Positions 36,890 to 47,404 of a stretch of 64,000 bases of DNA are shown here, in pieces. A program made the translations under genes and the position numbers. Each line of letters begins with the position of its first letter. Within the stretch, counting starts at the first letter, position 1. This DNA is from Styela clava (Eukaryota > Chordata > Ascidiacea > Stolidobranchia > Styelidae). The DNA lies in contig NC_135258.1 in NCBI RefSeq assembly GCF_964204865.1, positions 20,239,083-20,303,082 on the forward strand, given 5' to 3'. Under the pieces are notes generated by a model. The model did no database searches. It had not been told where the DNA came from and was given only the letters and a program-made list of their open reading frames with translations.

Positions 36890-36894
36890 TAATG
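36890..36894 (+). other. TAATG stop-start overlap between LINE ORF1 and ORF2
   Basis: The ORF1 stop TAA and the ORF2 start ATG share one base (TAATG). Overlaps of this type are known in non-LTR elements that translate ORF2 by termination-reinitiation. The layout is seen directly; its use here is inferred. Confidence 0.75.
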
Positions 36895-39800
36895 GCGGAA
36901 CTTGAGGAAATTTCTTTTTGCGTACTACAGTGGAACTGTAGGAGCATATACAGAAAATTATACGAATTTAAGAAGTATATATATAATTTAGAAAAGAAAC
37001 CAGATATAATCCTACTACAAGAAACTCATTTAATATCAAAGTACTCACCTTCTTTAAAAGGATATTCAATAATAAGAAAAGATAGATCAATAACAGGAGG
37101 TGGCCTGGCTATTATAGTTAGAAACTCGTTACCTTACAGAGAGATCTCTTGGAAAGCACCATCACCTGTTGAAGTACAATGCATAGAAGTACATGAACAT
37201 AGATTTGTCAATGTATATATACCTCCGGGAAATATTTTGAATCAAAGCCATTTCAAATTCATCCGAGACTTTCCATGTAGATCAATGTTCTTTGGAGATT
37301 TTAATGCACATCATCGGATGTGGATCAGCTCCATGACAAATTCACGGGGTAATATGCTCATGGATGCCGTAGAAGAAAATAATTTAGTAATACTTAACAC
37401 TTCCCAACCAACAAGAATGAACATATCCATGAGAGCTATAAATAGGTGGTCTCTATTGGACCTATCGATTGCTACGCCTGATATTGCTTCGAAATGTCGC
37501 GCGGTTGTCACTGACCAGTTCATCGGGAGCGACCACTGCATAATTTTAACCTATCTTCGAGTAAAGTTCTCTCATAAAATACAATTTTCATCCTGGTCGC
37601 TGAAGAAAGCTGATTGGAATAAATTTCAATTAAAATGCATAGACACAATCAATGATTTACTGATATCAGACGACGTAGAAGTTTTTAGTAATAACATATC
37701 ACATCGCTTGACTGAAGCGGCTCAACAATCCATCCCTTATACCAAAAATATCAAAAACAAATCGCCAGTTCCTTGGTGGTCATCGGAATGTGATAAAGCT
37801 GTTAGATTAAAAAGAGCATCATATTTAAAAATGAAAAGAACGTGGAATCGGAGTGACATAATAGAATTTAAAAAGCGCAGAGCGGAATGTAGACGGATAA
37901 TTCTAAAAACCAAAAGAAATAGTTGGATACAATATTGTAATTCGTTGAATAAGCAGAGTAGTCTGTCAACAGTTTGGAATGTTGTCCGAAGCTTCACCGG
38001 CACTTCCTGTCATAATAATATACCTACCATACATGACGCCGCTGATAAAATTTTAACAACTGACTTGGATAAGGCTAATATGCTGGGATCTGTGTTTAAC
38101 TCGGTTAGTAGTACTGATAACTACTGCCAAGGATTTATTTCGCGAAAGGCAGAATTTGAAAGGAACACTTTTAGATCTATTTCAATCGAAAGCAACTTTT
38201 CTAGCGAAATTAATACAAATTTTTCAATAGAAGAGTTAAAGTTGGCATTGGCATCGAAAAAGAATACGTCCCCTGGTGAAGACGGAATATGTTACGACAT
38301 GATCAAACACCTTCCCGACATTTCGATGAAGACACTTTTGTCATTTTATAATAAATCTTGGGCGTCTAGCTATGTTCCAAGCAAATGGTTGCATTCCACT
38401 ATAATACCCATACTTAAATCTAATAAACCGGCTACCTCGCCAAATTCCTACAGACCTATAGCTTTAACCAGTCATCTTTGTAAAATTATGGAAACTATGA
38501 TAGCAAAAAGACTACAATGGTTTTTAACTAAAAATAATATATTAAGTGATGATCAAGCAGGTTTTCGTCGTGGAAGATCTACAACTGACAACATATTATG
38601 TTTGCACGATGAAGTGTATAAAGCAATCAATAACAAAAGACATGTCGTAGCCGTTTTCTTAGATATCCAACGCGCTTACGATATGATATGGCGTAGTGGA
38701 CTCATCTCGAAGTTACACGCACTCGGAATTCGAGGACGTATGCTCGTGTGGATAAAATCTTTCCTTCGAAAAAGAACTTTTCAAGTTCGTATCGGATCCA
38801 CTCTATCCAGAATATTCGAACAAGAAAATGGAATTGTGCAAGGCAGTGTGATCAGTCCCATTCTTTTTTCATTAATGATTAATGATTTACCCGCTAACAT
38901 AGCGGCATCAGTATGTAAATTTTTTGCAGACGACGGAGCAATCTGGGAATCGGGCCTACAAGTTAGGAAAATAGAAGCTTCAATCCAATCATCTTTAGAC
39001 GTGATAAGTACATGGTGTCAACAGTGGGGTTTCACAATTTCAAAAGCGAAGTCAACAGCCATGGTTTTTACCAAGGCACGACGAATACACAATATTAGAT
39101 TGAAAATGAGTGGACAAGTGCTTCCAGTAAAATCAGAGTTTAAATACCTGGGAATTATTTTTGATAAACGTCTGTCTTACAAACATCATATTAACTACAT
39201 ATATGAGAAATCTCTGAAAAGAATAAACATTTTAAGGCTTCTTACGGGTACATCATGGGGCGCCTCCAAGGAAGCCCTCATCGCTTTATTTCGATCAATA
39301 ATAAAACCTATTTATGAATATGGAATGGAAGCTTACTTTTTTGCTCCTAATTCCTACCTGAAAAAGATATACTTAATACAAAGCCAGTGTTTAAGAATAT
39401 GCTGTGGCGCTATGAAAAGTACCTCCATTTTAAGTTTATTAGCAGCTACGGGAGAATTACCTTTACATATCCGACATCTGCAGCTTTGTCTCAATTATAA
39501 ATTGAACCTCATCTCTATAAATAATCATCCTCTAAAACATATAATTGGAGAATCTTGGCAGGAATACTTTCCCGATTCACCTCTTTCCAAAACATTTAAC
39601 ATGTTGACAAGTTCGAATATTTTCAACAATTTGGAAGTATCGAGATATCCAGTGTATTACGATGCTCCATGGACGATAGAAAAACCAGATGTTGATTGTG
39701 AACTCGTCAATATACTAAAACCGGTTGCAACAAACAATATCAAGGTTGTGAGTAATGATTATATTCAATCTATCTTTGAACATTATACATATGTTTACAC

Positions 39801-40620
39801 TGACGGATCTAAAACAGAGGAAGGAGTTGGCTGTTCTTTTTACGTGCTACAGAGTGAAACTAATATGACCTTTTCATTACCACGAACCCAAACGTCATAC
39901 ACTGCCGAACTTTATGCAATAAGCATGGCAATGGAATGGATAAGCATAAATCGCCCTTCCTCAGTACTGATTCTTTCGGATTGTCTTGGCGCACTTAAAA
40001 GTATCGAATGTTTCAATAGTTCATCTCACCATCTGGTTGCGCGAATAATTTGTATACTTATTAATTTGAGAAAAGAAGGTATCAACGTCAAATATATATG
40101 GATTCCAGGTCATGTGGGCATATTGGGAAATGAAAGAGCGGATCAGCTTGCAAGATCGTGCATTGGAGACGCCGCTATCGACAATATCCCACATACAGTA
40201 CAAGAGGCAAAAACTGTAATTAGAAGTATAAGTTTGAATAAATGGAAATTTGAATACCAATCGTCGACCATCGCATCACATTTCAAAATGTTCATTCCGA
40301 CAGCAGATTCATATCCGAACCTTTCTCTAACGCGATATCCCCAATCAATTATATTCAGACTTCAGACTGGACACTGCAGGCTCTCCCACCATCTTTTTAA
40401 AATAGGCTGTCACCCACATGGCGAATGCGATACTTGCTCTGTACAAGAAACTGTAGCCCATTTTTTACTATTTTGTCCAAAGTATATTAATGAAAGAAAT
40501 ATTTTAATAAATCATGCACGTAGTTTAAATATTCCATTTCGAATTAAATACCTACTGTCTGATCCAAAAGTTATTCCTTATGTAATTAGGTTTGTTTATT
40601 CAACCCGCAGGTTAATATAG
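36892..40620 (+). CDS. LINE ORF2: AP endonuclease, reverse transcriptase, RNase H
   Basis: An uninterrupted 1,242-residue polyprotein. Residues 1-220 are an APE-type endonuclease with QWNCRS (N15), QETH (E44), GDFNAH (D136, N138), LLDLS (D190) and SDH (213-215), all catalytic positions present. The reverse transcriptase (about 480-780) has SYRPIALTS, AGFRRGRSTTDN, FLDIQRAYD and the catalytic FADD (678-681, Phe in place of the usual Tyr). RNase H begins near residue 965 with YTDGS (D971), then TAEL, LSDCLGAL and GHVGILGNERADQLA. The C-terminus has the CDTCSVQETVAHFLLFC zinc motif. It nicks target DNA and performs target-primed reverse transcription. The frame is intact, but its partner ORF1 is interrupted, so this copy is unlikely to mobilise itself. 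Confidence 0.96.
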   Translation: MAELEEISFCVLQWNCRSIYRKLYEFKKYIYNLEKKPDIILLQETHLISKYSPSLKGYSIIRKDRSITGGGLAIIVRNSLPYREISWKAPSPVEVQCIEVHEHRFVNVYIPPGNILNQSHFKFIRDFPCRSMFFGDFNAHHRMWISSMTNSRGNMLMDAVEENNLVILNTSQPTRMNISMRAINRWSLLDLSIATPDIASKCRAVVTDQFIGSDHCIILTYLRVKFSHKIQFSSWSLKKADWNKFQLKCIDTINDLLISDDVEVFSNNISHRLTEAAQQSIPYTKNIKNKSPVPWWSSECDKAVRLKRASYLKMKRTWNRSDIIEFKKRRAECRRIILKTKRNSWIQYCNSLNKQSSLSTVWNVVRSFTGTSCHNNIPTIHDAADKILTTDLDKANMLGSVFNSVSSTDNYCQGFISRKAEFERNTFRSISIESNFSSEINTNFSIEELKLALASKKNTSPGEDGICYDMIKHLPDISMKTLLSFYNKSWASSYVPSKWLHSTIIPILKSNKPATSPNSYRPIALTSHLCKIMETMIAKRLQWFLTKNNILSDDQAGFRRGRSTTDNILCLHDEVYKAINNKRHVVAVFLDIQRAYDMIWRSGLISKLHALGIRGRMLVWIKSFLRKRTFQVRIGSTLSRIFEQENGIVQGSVISPILFSLMINDLPANIAASVCKFFADDGAIWESGLQVRKIEASIQSSLDVISTWCQQWGFTISKAKSTAMVFTKARRIHNIRLKMSGQVLPVKSEFKYLGIIFDKRLSYKHHINYIYEKSLKRINILRLLTGTSWGASKEALIALFRSIIKPIYEYGMEAYFFAPNSYLKKIYLIQSQCLRICCGAMKSTSILSLLAATGELPLHIRHLQLCLNYKLNLISINNHPLKHIIGESWQEYFPDSPLSKTFNMLTSSNIFNNLEVSRYPVYYDAPWTIEKPDVDCELVNILKPVATNNIKVVSNDYIQSIFEHYTYVYTDGSKTEEGVGCSFYVLQSETNMTFSLPRTQTSYTAELYAISMAMEWISINRPSSVLILSDCLGALKSIECFNSSSHHLVARIICILINLRKEGINVKYIWIPGHVGILGNERADQLARSCIGDAAIDNIPHTVQEAKTVIRSISLNKWKFEYQSSTIASHFKMFIPTADSYPNLSLTRYPQSIIFRLQTGHCRLSHHLFKIGCHPHGECDTCSVQETVAHFLLFCPKYINERNILINHARSLNIPFRIKYLLSDPKVIPYVIRFVYSTRRLI

Positions 40621-41388
40621 ACATAACTTATATACGTATATAATTTTCCGCGTGGCTTATATTTTACACTAATTCCGTATCGTAGGGAATTTTGAAATTT
40701 ATTTTGAAGTAGCGTGTTACTTACACTATGCTGTACGGCTTTTGTGGACCTGTTTTTTGTCAGAAAATTATTTTCAGTCTGGCGCACATAATCCTGGTAA
40801 TTAAAAGCGCCATAACTTTTAATAATAATAATAATAAAGCTCATCCACTGGAATTAAAGAAGTTTATGGATAAAAGATTGGATTTAAAGGTAAATGGTGG
40901 ACGATCTGTTACGAGTATACTGCGAGGTTTCGATCCTTTTATGAATCTAGTCGTGGATGATGGAACAGAGCGTAGAAAAGATGGGATGACTGCACCTGTT
41001 GGAATGGCTGAATGGTGGTTGTTCGTGGAAATTCGATATTGGTGTTGGAGGCATTGGAACGGATACAATGATTTTAAACTGAACTAATCGAAAACGACAA
41101 AAGAACCCAACACCCCAATCCATGATTTGTGCATAGACTGCTATGGAACATCCAATCCATTTAACGAGCTTGTTTTCTAGTAAAAAAAATTGGTAACGGT
41201 GTTACTTTTGCAATATAATTGAACTAGGCCCACAACAGCATCATTTTTCGGCAGCGAGTGTTCTTTAATCCATATATCTATAGGAAAAGCACATACACGT
41301 CTCACATTTTAATTTGAATTTATAAGATATTGCCCGATGTCACATCGTGTTTTTGTTTTTTTTATTGTGTTCTGACTGTTTTTGGGGG

Positions 41389-41530
41389 ACGGGCACGTTC
41401 TTGTACGTATTTAACTTTATTATTAAGTTATGCCCGTCCTCCAGGTCCTCTGTATTTTGTTTGTCCCTTTGTTGTTGTTTTGTGTTTTGTTAGTATCAGA
41501 GTGACCAAATAAAATTGATTGATTGATTGA
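41389..41530 (+). mobile_element. LINE 3'-end fragment with (TTGA)n tail
   Basis: AAGTTATGCCCGTCCTCCAG..CTGTATTTTGTTTGT..CAGAGTGACCAAATAAAATT, then GATTGATTGATTGA. A related, inverted copy is at 47405-47585. Short units ending in a (TTGA)n tail are typical 5'-truncated inserts of L2/CR1-like LINEs; the family is inferred. The 41072-41388 stretch before it is plain AT-rich sequence. Confidence 0.65.
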
Positions 41531-41586
41531 ATGGATAAACATTGCGCATTATAATTGGAAATGACATTTCCCTTTTGACCCTCGTA

Positions 41587-41999
41587 AGAGTGGTTTCGCG
41601 AGTTGGCACCTGTAAAATGGGGTATTTATTTCAAACCATAATTCTGATTCATAGCATTCAACATTGTGTTTTTTAAAAGTACCGGTGCAGAATTTTAGCT
41701 CAGTTTATCACAGCTATTTATACACTAATTTTTGATTACTGCAATTAAACTGAAACCCCTAAGAAGACAAAGTGATCATTGAATTATTTGATATATGTTC
41801 AAATATGCGAAACACAACTGAAAACTAATGAATAGAATTCAAAAACGTGAAAATGAGACACAGTTAATGTTTAGGACCACGCTTGGTAATCTGTCTGAGC
41901 AACGATTAACGTACCTGAGCGAGAAAACTATCTGAGCGGATGCGAAACCACGTCTCTTTTTGCATCTTGCTGATTGGCCAATGTCACGAAGTAAACGAG
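41587..41999 (+). repeat. Dispersed 0.4-kb repeat, copy 2
   Basis: Same-orientation counterpart of 11895-12296. It lies about 60 bp after the LINE tail fragment and outside any hAT unit I can define, so the family moves or was copied independently of the nested hAT element. No coding frame. Confidence 0.85.
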
Positions 42000-42949
42000 G
42001 AAGTCGATATAGTTTGTGTTTTGTAATATTTATGAAATAAATATTTTTTGGGTATTCCCTGCAGAGTAAATTCAAAGATTGAAGTCATTATTTGATGGAG
42101 CAATGAAATACCTTTTCGTGTAACAATACCAGCCAATCTTTGAAAATCCTGGCCAAATATTACCCTCTGGAAAAGTTAAGGTCAAATGTTACCACATTAG
42201 GCGCGTCTCCAAATTCCGATGTGTAAACGGTTGCGAAGGAAGCTGCAGTCGTTGAGGTTTCCGACCGTCATTTTTTTCTAAAGGCTGAGCACACGTAACA
42301 TGTAGGAAAGCGATACCTCAGTGCTTTAACCACAATCTGTCCCAGATATTAAGTGTAAAGTTGTCGTTGTATCAGTATTTTTTATTAAACATTAACCTTC
42401 TGTAGTAGTATTTTACGGTACCGATATTCCGTCAACAATGTCAAATAGATAACATACGGTACAACATTTCAAAATTAATTTCAAGGCATTGTGACGAGGC
42501 TGTAACGAAGCAACCGTTAGGTCATAGCCTATTAACCCTCGAATTTAATGAGCAGTGAGAGAAATTCAGTTCAAATTCAATACCATATGCCCTCAACCTC
42601 TAAACCAACTCGAAAAACAAAAAAAAAGTGAGAAATGGTGACACAGCCTTTTTTTGTTGCGAAAAGAATTGTTTAAACTCAGGAATTTATCCCCGCCTCC
42701 TTTTTGCTTCTGCTCTTTTAAATGGTGTTTACTGATATAGGCTATACTTTCGATGAATCTTAATGCTGTAATGTCGATATCCTTTTTGTACTGCCTTTGC
42801 ATATCCTGCTTGTATAAAGTATAAAGAGAGGTTTGTCAAACTTTATTTTTATTTTTTTTTAAATTACATGTAGTACATTTTTACAGAAAATTAAATTAAA
42901 CTGCTGTACTGAAGCCCTTTCAAACCTTTGTGTATACCACTGTACCACA
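42000..42949. other. 5' flank of the IFT80 gene
   Basis: No other gene is recognised. A pyrimidine run with ATTTTTACAG ending near 42885 could be the acceptor of a 5' UTR intron about 65 bp before the IFT80 ATG. TTACC/CTGGCC words at 42120-42200 suggest a repeat fragment. Confidence 0.4.
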
Positions 42950-45247
42950 ATGAGGTTTAAAATAAGCATTCCAAAAGATCAACCATCTCAAGAAGTTATA
43001 TCTTGTGTGGCTTGGAGCTCAGCTAACGAAGTTTTGTCATGTGGTGATGATCATCAAGTTATGAAATGGAACCTTGTCAGTGGAGAGACACAAGTTCTGA
43101 CCAAGTTTACTAATGATGTTTATTGTACACATATGCATCGTTTTCCAACTTCAGGACAAGGCGGAAAAAAACAAGGACAGGGCGAACTTTTTGCAGTTAC
43201 AAGCACAGAGGGTAAATTCAGGTTAATGGCAAGCTCTGGGAGAATTGACAAAACTATAGAGGCACACACTGGTGCTGTTATCAGCGGGAAGTGGAGTCAT
43301 GATGGTACAGCTTTTGTTACAGTAGGTGAAGATGGTCAGATAAAAATATGGTCGAGATCTGGTATGTTGCGTTCCACTTTATCACAGTTTTCGTCTCCAG
43401 TTTATGACGTTGCATGGAGTCCAGAATGTGATCATTTGTTATATACAGCTGGAAAACAGCTAGTTATAAAATCTCTGCAACCTTCAGCAAAACCAGTAAC
43501 ATGGAAAGGCCATGATGAGCTGATTCTGAGGGTGGATTGGAATCCAGTGAGTGGATTAATTCTTTCTGGAGGGGAAGATTGTAAATACAAAGTATGGGAT
43601 AGTTATGGTCGTCCTATATATACCAGTATTACTCATGACTACCCAATCACGTCATTGTCCTGGTCTCCTGATGGAGAATTGTTTGCTATTGGCTCATATA
43701 ATACCCTGCGTCTTTGTGATAAATCGGGTTGGTCTCATAGTTTAGAGAAGCCAGCGACTGGAAGCATATTCAATGTAATTTGGAGCAATGATGGTACTCA
43801 AGTTGCGTGTGCATGTGCAGCAGGAAAAGTTCTTTTCGCTCATGTGATTGAACAACGTCTTGAGTGGAAAAAATTCGAAGTGAGTGTTGTGAGTCGCAAA
43901 ACAATTGAAGTACGTGATGTCACGAATAATGCACATGAAGTTTTGGACATGAAGGATCGCATCATCAAAGTGTCACTGGGATATGATCATTTGGTTGTTG
44001 TGACATCATCACAGTGTCATGTCTACCACACCACAAACTTCAATACTCCAGTTATATTTGATCTCAAAGAAGGTACTGTTTCTATGATTACTCAATCAGA
44101 AAAACATTTCATGCTAACAGAAGCAACAGGAATTACAATATATTCATATGAAGGACGTACTGTGTGCAGTCCTAAACTGCCTCCATCTGTGCGGCCCAGT
44201 CTTCTTAGCAACCACATTTTGTCATTGAGTAAGGATGCATTTGCAATTCGAGACAACAATGAGCACCGTGCTGTAACTGTTTTTGAAACCTCATCTGGTA
44301 AACCTCTCAATGATAACAAACCTATTTTACACAAACTTGAAGTGCAACAACTTTGTCTGAGCCAATGTGGTTCAATGAAAGAAAGATTTCTTGCTGTGAT
44401 AGACAAGAATAGGGATTTATACTTGACACCTATCAGAAAACTTGAAGCTCATTACAATACAACAAAGCTGTCAACAATGATGAGATCCATATGTTGGAAT
44501 GACAACACAAACATGCTCTGTGGTGTTCAAGAAAACAAACTTATTGTATGGTATTACCCATCTGTTGCAACAGTAGATAAGGATATTATGGCTCGAACCG
44601 TATTTGAAAAGGACATCGCTGATTGTGGGAAGAATCCCGAACTTCGGGCATTCATTGGTAATACAGCTGTTATACGACAAGCTGCAGGAGCAACAACCAC
44701 CATTGGCATTCCTCCTTATCCATCTATTCTTCATCAGCTCATGTCATCTGATCGCTCTGAAGAAGCATTGAGACTTTGTCGCTTTGTCAAAGAAACATCA
44801 CTCTGGGCATGCCTCGCGGCCATGTCAGTTCAAAGGAAAGATCTTTTTACAGCTGAAATGGCATATGCTGCTATAGGTGAAGCTGATAAGGTGGAATATC
44901 TGCATCATATCCAGAATATCAAGTCAAAAGAAGGGAGAATGGGGGAGATTTCTCTTTTTTGTGGCAACGTACCAGATGCAGAGGCAACTTTTATTGCAGC
45001 TGGCTTAATGTACCGAGCTATCAAGCTGAATGTTGATCTATTTCGATGGGAACGTGCACTGGAACTTGCAACAAAGCATAAAACCCATGTGGACACAGTT
45101 CTTGGTTTCAGAGGACTGTATTTACAAAAGTTAGGGAAGCCAGAATCAATCGCAGACTTCAAAAATATGGCAAACAAAGTGGAAGTGAATTGGCAAAATA
45201 TCAACAATAAAATTGAAATGGAGTTAGAAAAAGAGGCAGGGAATTAA
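42950..45247 (+). CDS. IFT80: Intraflagellar transport protein 80, single exon
   Basis: A 765-residue frame that lines up with vertebrate IFT80 (about 777 residues) from the MRFKISI start to the C-terminal helices. The N-terminal part is WD40 repeats (GHxx..WD-type strands such as VTVGEDGQIKIWS, LSGGEDCKYKVWDSYGRPIY and LSWSPDGELFAIGS), with a second propeller to about residue 570. The C-terminal part is helical repeats with LCRFVKETSLWACLAAM, YAAIGEADKVEYL and HVDTVLGFRGLYL. IFT80 is a peripheral subunit of the IFT-B complex that carries cargo into cilia and is needed for cilium assembly. The start is the ATG in CCACAATGAGG, and the protein begins where the family begins. There are no introns, unlike the multi-exon vertebrate gene. 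An AATAAA at 45665 could end the transcript. The frame is undamaged, so it is either the working gene with lost introns or a functional retrocopy. Confidence 0.96.
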   Translation: MRFKISIPKDQPSQEVISCVAWSSANEVLSCGDDHQVMKWNLVSGETQVLTKFTNDVYCTHMHRFPTSGQGGKKQGQGELFAVTSTEGKFRLMASSGRIDKTIEAHTGAVISGKWSHDGTAFVTVGEDGQIKIWSRSGMLRSTLSQFSSPVYDVAWSPECDHLLYTAGKQLVIKSLQPSAKPVTWKGHDELILRVDWNPVSGLILSGGEDCKYKVWDSYGRPIYTSITHDYPITSLSWSPDGELFAIGSYNTLRLCDKSGWSHSLEKPATGSIFNVIWSNDGTQVACACAAGKVLFAHVIEQRLEWKKFEVSVVSRKTIEVRDVTNNAHEVLDMKDRIIKVSLGYDHLVVVTSSQCHVYHTTNFNTPVIFDLKEGTVSMITQSEKHFMLTEATGITIYSYEGRTVCSPKLPPSVRPSLLSNHILSLSKDAFAIRDNNEHRAVTVFETSSGKPLNDNKPILHKLEVQQLCLSQCGSMKERFLAVIDKNRDLYLTPIRKLEAHYNTTKLSTMMRSICWNDNTNMLCGVQENKLIVWYYPSVATVDKDIMARTVFEKDIADCGKNPELRAFIGNTAVIRQAAGATTTIGIPPYPSILHQLMSSDRSEEALRLCRFVKETSLWACLAAMSVQRKDLFTAEMAYAAIGEADKVEYLHHIQNIKSKEGRMGEISLFCGNVPDAEATFIAAGLMYRAIKLNVDLFRWERALELATKHKTHVDTVLGFRGLYLQKLGKPESIADFKNMANKVEVNWQNINNKIEMELEKEAGN

Positions 45248-47404
45248 CTTGTAATTAAATGTGTAACAGTGCAGAACTAGCATTGATAAACTCGAACATG
45301 TACTTCCATGTTTCTCAATCAATTGATGTATCAACAAAAACCACACATGTACATTTTCCAACCATCTGCTTAGAAAAAAATTCCAATTGCTTATATATAT
45401 ATTACTTGTAGAACTTATAGGCTAATGTAGTTTTCTCATATTTACCAATCACAGTTTCAACTGTGAAAATTTCATGGTTCAATAATATATTTGTGATTTA
45501 AAGTCAAAATGGACAATCTATTTAAAATTAGTTGCCAAATTCAAATTATTTTTCTATATTCGTAAATAAGCTGCTGAAATATTCTTTGTATGCTTTATCA
45601 GCCTGTTCTTCTTTTATTTCATTATTTTACACCTATTTCTCATGTATCCCATATATTGAACTAGAATAAAAAGTGTTTGAAGTAAGATTAGAATTCGAAA
45701 GTGAACAATATAGATTAGCCTCACCAGGTTCCAAATATAATACGATACATGTTGTATCGGTTTCTATCCTACGATGTATTAAAATATTTAACTGTGGTGG
45801 TGTCCATTATACTGTTTTATTTTGTAATTTTCTGAACTCAGCTGTAATTTATTATTACGTTTTCTGTAAATTTTATTTTTTTACTTCAAGTTGTGAATTG
45901 TATTCATAGTGTATTATAGCATATTGATTATTAGAATCAATGAATGGAAGGTCTCGAGTATAGAACTTTTAGTTGGGGTTGTTCAATCTAAACTATCTGC
46001 TAACACCCGCTCATCATTGTTTTACTAATCGGCAATTAAAACAGATCATATTCTCACCCTAGATAAAAATTCTTCAAGAGACAATACCAACACATGTGAA
46101 GTGTTCGTGAATTGAAAATAGTGTTTTCAGCTAATGGCAACTTTAAGCTGCAATCTATGTTTGGGCAACATGGGTGTATCAATGTCTAACCCAAAACGCA
46201 CCAAATCAAGTTGCAATATATCAATCATGCCCTGTCCATGACGTATTACGAAACTTGTTAGTTTTGGTTTGAAATTAAATCTCTAAACTTTTTTCGTAGC
46301 AGCAATCGAGGAATCATCCAATGAAGTTTCCTTACACAACCACGCCGTTTGGGCATGAAAAGAAGTTATTTTTTTTTTAACACTGTAAGTTTAATGCGGT
46401 AGGAAATTGCATCAAAATTGAAAATGAAGCATTCTACTGGACGATGATGAACGAACGATGACATTAGGTATGGAAAAAGATAGATATATTGCCACAATAA
46501 CCATTGAATTTAGGACTCATCCGTAGCGGGATATTGGGCTTACAGCAAGGTGGGTTCACGCAACTTTAGAGATTAAGGTGAAATTTTCGTTGAATGCTGT
46601 TTATTCATTGGCCACCAGGTGTACATATGGATCGAAATTCATGCGCGGTGGACATGCAGTCAAAACTGCTCCGCAAGACCGGGTTGGTCTTCCTCAAAAA
46701 ATTCGCACCAATGTGAACTGCGAAATATGAACTTTTGTCAGAAAATTTAAACCTAAGTGTTTCAAAGAAATATCCTAATGGAAGAAGTATATTTATTGTA
46801 AAGTGGAAGCTTTTCTCTGTCGATATGATTCCCACAAAGTTTTTACCGTAGAAAACATTAAACCCTAAGACTAAGCAAGTTTGTGGCCAGTCCACAATGT
46901 GGAAGAGGCACATTTTTTTTCCATATTATGACGTGTCACTACGCTTATCCGTGCATTTTGATCCAAACAAGAGATAGATAAAGCAGATATCTAACAATAT
47001 TCTAAACCTAACACAATCTCTCGGCAAACTTGCTTCGGTGTCGCAGTTATCCAAGCTATTTAAGCGCATTTTCATCTATCTCGAACGACGATTATTTCAT
47101 TTAGACAAATGGATATTGATTGTAGGCCAGGAAATCATCGGGTTCTCAGTAAACCGGTCAAAAATAGATCAAAATTGTGTTAAAAAGACGTACAAATTTG
47201 TGCCTCACTGAAAATGCCGCAAAATAGCATTTGGGAAAAAATATTGGGGGGGGTCATGGGCCATGGCCCCTCATCTCTCTGTCTGCGCCCATGAGACCAA
47301 GTAGCCTAGTGTTTTGAAAGAAATGCAATTCTTGGATTTTGTATACGTCAAATGTCTGAAATATTCCGTATTTTTATATTGTTGTACTCACCTTTTGTCA
47401 GGTT
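45248..47404. other. 3' flank of IFT80 and intergenic region
   Basis: The first 420 bp probably include the IFT80 3' UTR. Beyond that I see no gene. The minus-strand frame 46605-46913 has no recognisable domain. A GGGGGGGG run occurs near 47247. Confidence 0.4.

Larger units (their letters stand above)
31676..36892 (+). pseudogene. LINE ORF1 (Gag-like), interrupted by a DNA transposon
   Basis: The N-terminal 390 codons (31676-32845) hold a basic N-terminal region, an RRM-like gag domain (CVIKHVPEDLTDNEIACFLA) and three zinc knuckles: CFNCNRYGHIGKHC, CTRCGGEHEQASC and CTNCGLSHSAAYAGC. They bind element RNA in the ribonucleoprotein particle. The frame is cut by a transposon and, past its target duplication, resumes in the same frame at 36653. 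It adds 79 residues with FFAFLTEVIQNTI and SIISMSAGKQFGFDLN, the usual end of this ORF1 family. It would be about 469 residues if uninterrupted. The stop overlaps the ORF2 start. As it stands ORF1 ends at 32851. Confidence 0.88.
31487..40835 (+). mobile_element. Full-length I/Jockey-type LINE with 14-bp duplication
   Basis: A non-LTR retrotransposon bounded by AAAGCTCATCCACT at 31473-31486 and 40836-40849. It has a 189-bp 5' UTR, ORF1 (Gag-like), ORF2 (endonuclease, reverse transcriptase, RNase H), a 200-bp 3' UTR and a short (TAA)n tail directly before the right duplication. An RNase H domain plus a TAA tail points to the I superclade. Without the 3.8-kb transposon in ORF1 and its duplicated target, the element would be about 5.54 kb. 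ORF2 is intact, so insertion was fairly recent. Confidence 0.92.
31467..41071 (+). pseudogene. SNRPG: Sm protein G (SNRPG) retropseudogene, split by a LINE
   Basis: The 5' piece (31467-31486) reads ISKAHPL with ATC where the Sm-G start ATG should be. The 3' piece (40836-41071) reads [20 protein letters not shown], the [16 protein letters not shown] Sm motif and, after an 8-bp frame-breaking insertion near 41010, the final [18 protein letters not shown] before TGA. Sm-G is a ring subunit of spliceosomal snRNPs, about 76 residues long. The coding sequence has no introns, has lost its start and is frameshifted, so this is a dead processed copy. A 9.3-kb LINE is inserted at codon 7, with AAAGCTCATCCACT repeated on both sides. 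Confidence 0.88.

Noticed and set aside
43742-45207. Minus-strand open frames within IFT80
   Set aside because: They are antisense shadows of the well-supported IFT80 frame.
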